NCBI RefSeq assembly: GCF_000966975.1
Contig: NZ_JZWV01001158.1
Span: 1 to 6,275 of the forward strand
DNA from: Streptomyces katrae
GTDB taxonomy: Bacteria > Actinomycetota > Actinomycetes > Streptomycetales > Streptomycetaceae
Direction of reading: 5' to 3'
Length of the DNA: 6,275 bases
Positions 6,224-6,275 of this stretch are shown here, piece after piece. The position numbers were made by a program, and so were the translations under genes. Positions within the stretch are counted from its first letter, which is position 1. Every line of letters starts with the position of its first letter. The notes beneath the pieces were generated by a model that was given only the letters and a program-made list of their open reading frames with translations, searched no databases and was not told where the DNA came from.

Positions 6224-6275
6224 ATGCCAGACCCCGAGACAACACCCCCCACCCCGCACCCCGAGACCCCCACCC
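6224..6275 (+). CDS. Start of the next operon gene, cut by the window edge
   Basis: An ATG with a well-placed AAGGA opens a frame that reads MPDPETTPPTPHPETPT up to the window end (17 residues visible). It is 14 nt after the aminotransferase stop, so the two are probably co-transcribed and translationally linked. The visible part is only a Pro/Thr/Glu-rich leader with no recognisable domain. In DABA-type loci the gene after the aminotransferase is often a PLP-dependent decarboxylase making 1,3-diaminopropane, or a siderophore synthetase. Either would fit, but nothing in these bases shows it. Confidence 0.65.
   Translation, partial: MPDPETTPPTPHPETPT

Noticed and set aside
4662..6245. 527-residue open frame antisense to the aminotransferase
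   Set aside because: Low-complexity Gly/Ala/Val/Arg composition, no motif and no ribosome binding site. It mirrors a gene with all PLP residues intact.

Overview
The window is very GC-rich, with codons ending almost entirely in G or C, GTG starts beside ATG starts, and strong Shine-Dalgarno sequences. Together with the gene types, this points to the chromosome of a Streptomyces or close relative. From memory, the order (M1 peptidase, hflX, secreted protease, then a siderophore-type aminotransferase) resembles the S. coelicolor region around SCO5796 to SCO5801. I could not check this against a database.

Layout. Bases 34-1575 (+) encode an exported M1-family zinc metallopeptidase with an intact HEXXH-X18-E zinc site. 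A 161-bp gap follows, holding several inverted repeats and a 19-bp near-palindrome. Bases 1737-3242 (+) encode HflX, a ribosome-associated GTPase with all G motifs. A 15-bp-stem terminator lies between hflX and a convergent gene. Bases 3321-4519 (-) encode a lipoprotein-type trypsin-like serine protease with a complete His/Asp/Ser triad. A 342-bp divergent gap follows. Bases 4863-6209 (+) encode a PLP-dependent aminotransferase of the L-2,4-diaminobutyrate (DABA) type. The start of a second gene, 14 bp further on, is cut by the window edge, so this looks like the beginning of an operon, possibly for an NIS-type siderophore.

Main observation. The serine protease is split between two reading frames. 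The good Shine-Dalgarno, ATG start and lipoprotein signal peptide are in one frame, and the whole mature protease is in another. The switch falls exactly on a perfect 14-bp tandem duplication (4379-4392 and 4393-4406). Removing one copy in silico joins the frames into a clean 394-residue lipoprotein. This may be a real on/off mutation, a slippage-driven contingency switch, or a sequencing or assembly error. The sequence alone cannot decide.

The two exported peptidases and HflX are not visibly a pathway. HflX acts on ribosomes in the cytoplasm, while the two peptidases act outside the membrane. The aminotransferase and the gene after it form a separate transcription unit. I saw no tRNA, rRNA, insertion sequence, CRISPR array or attachment site.
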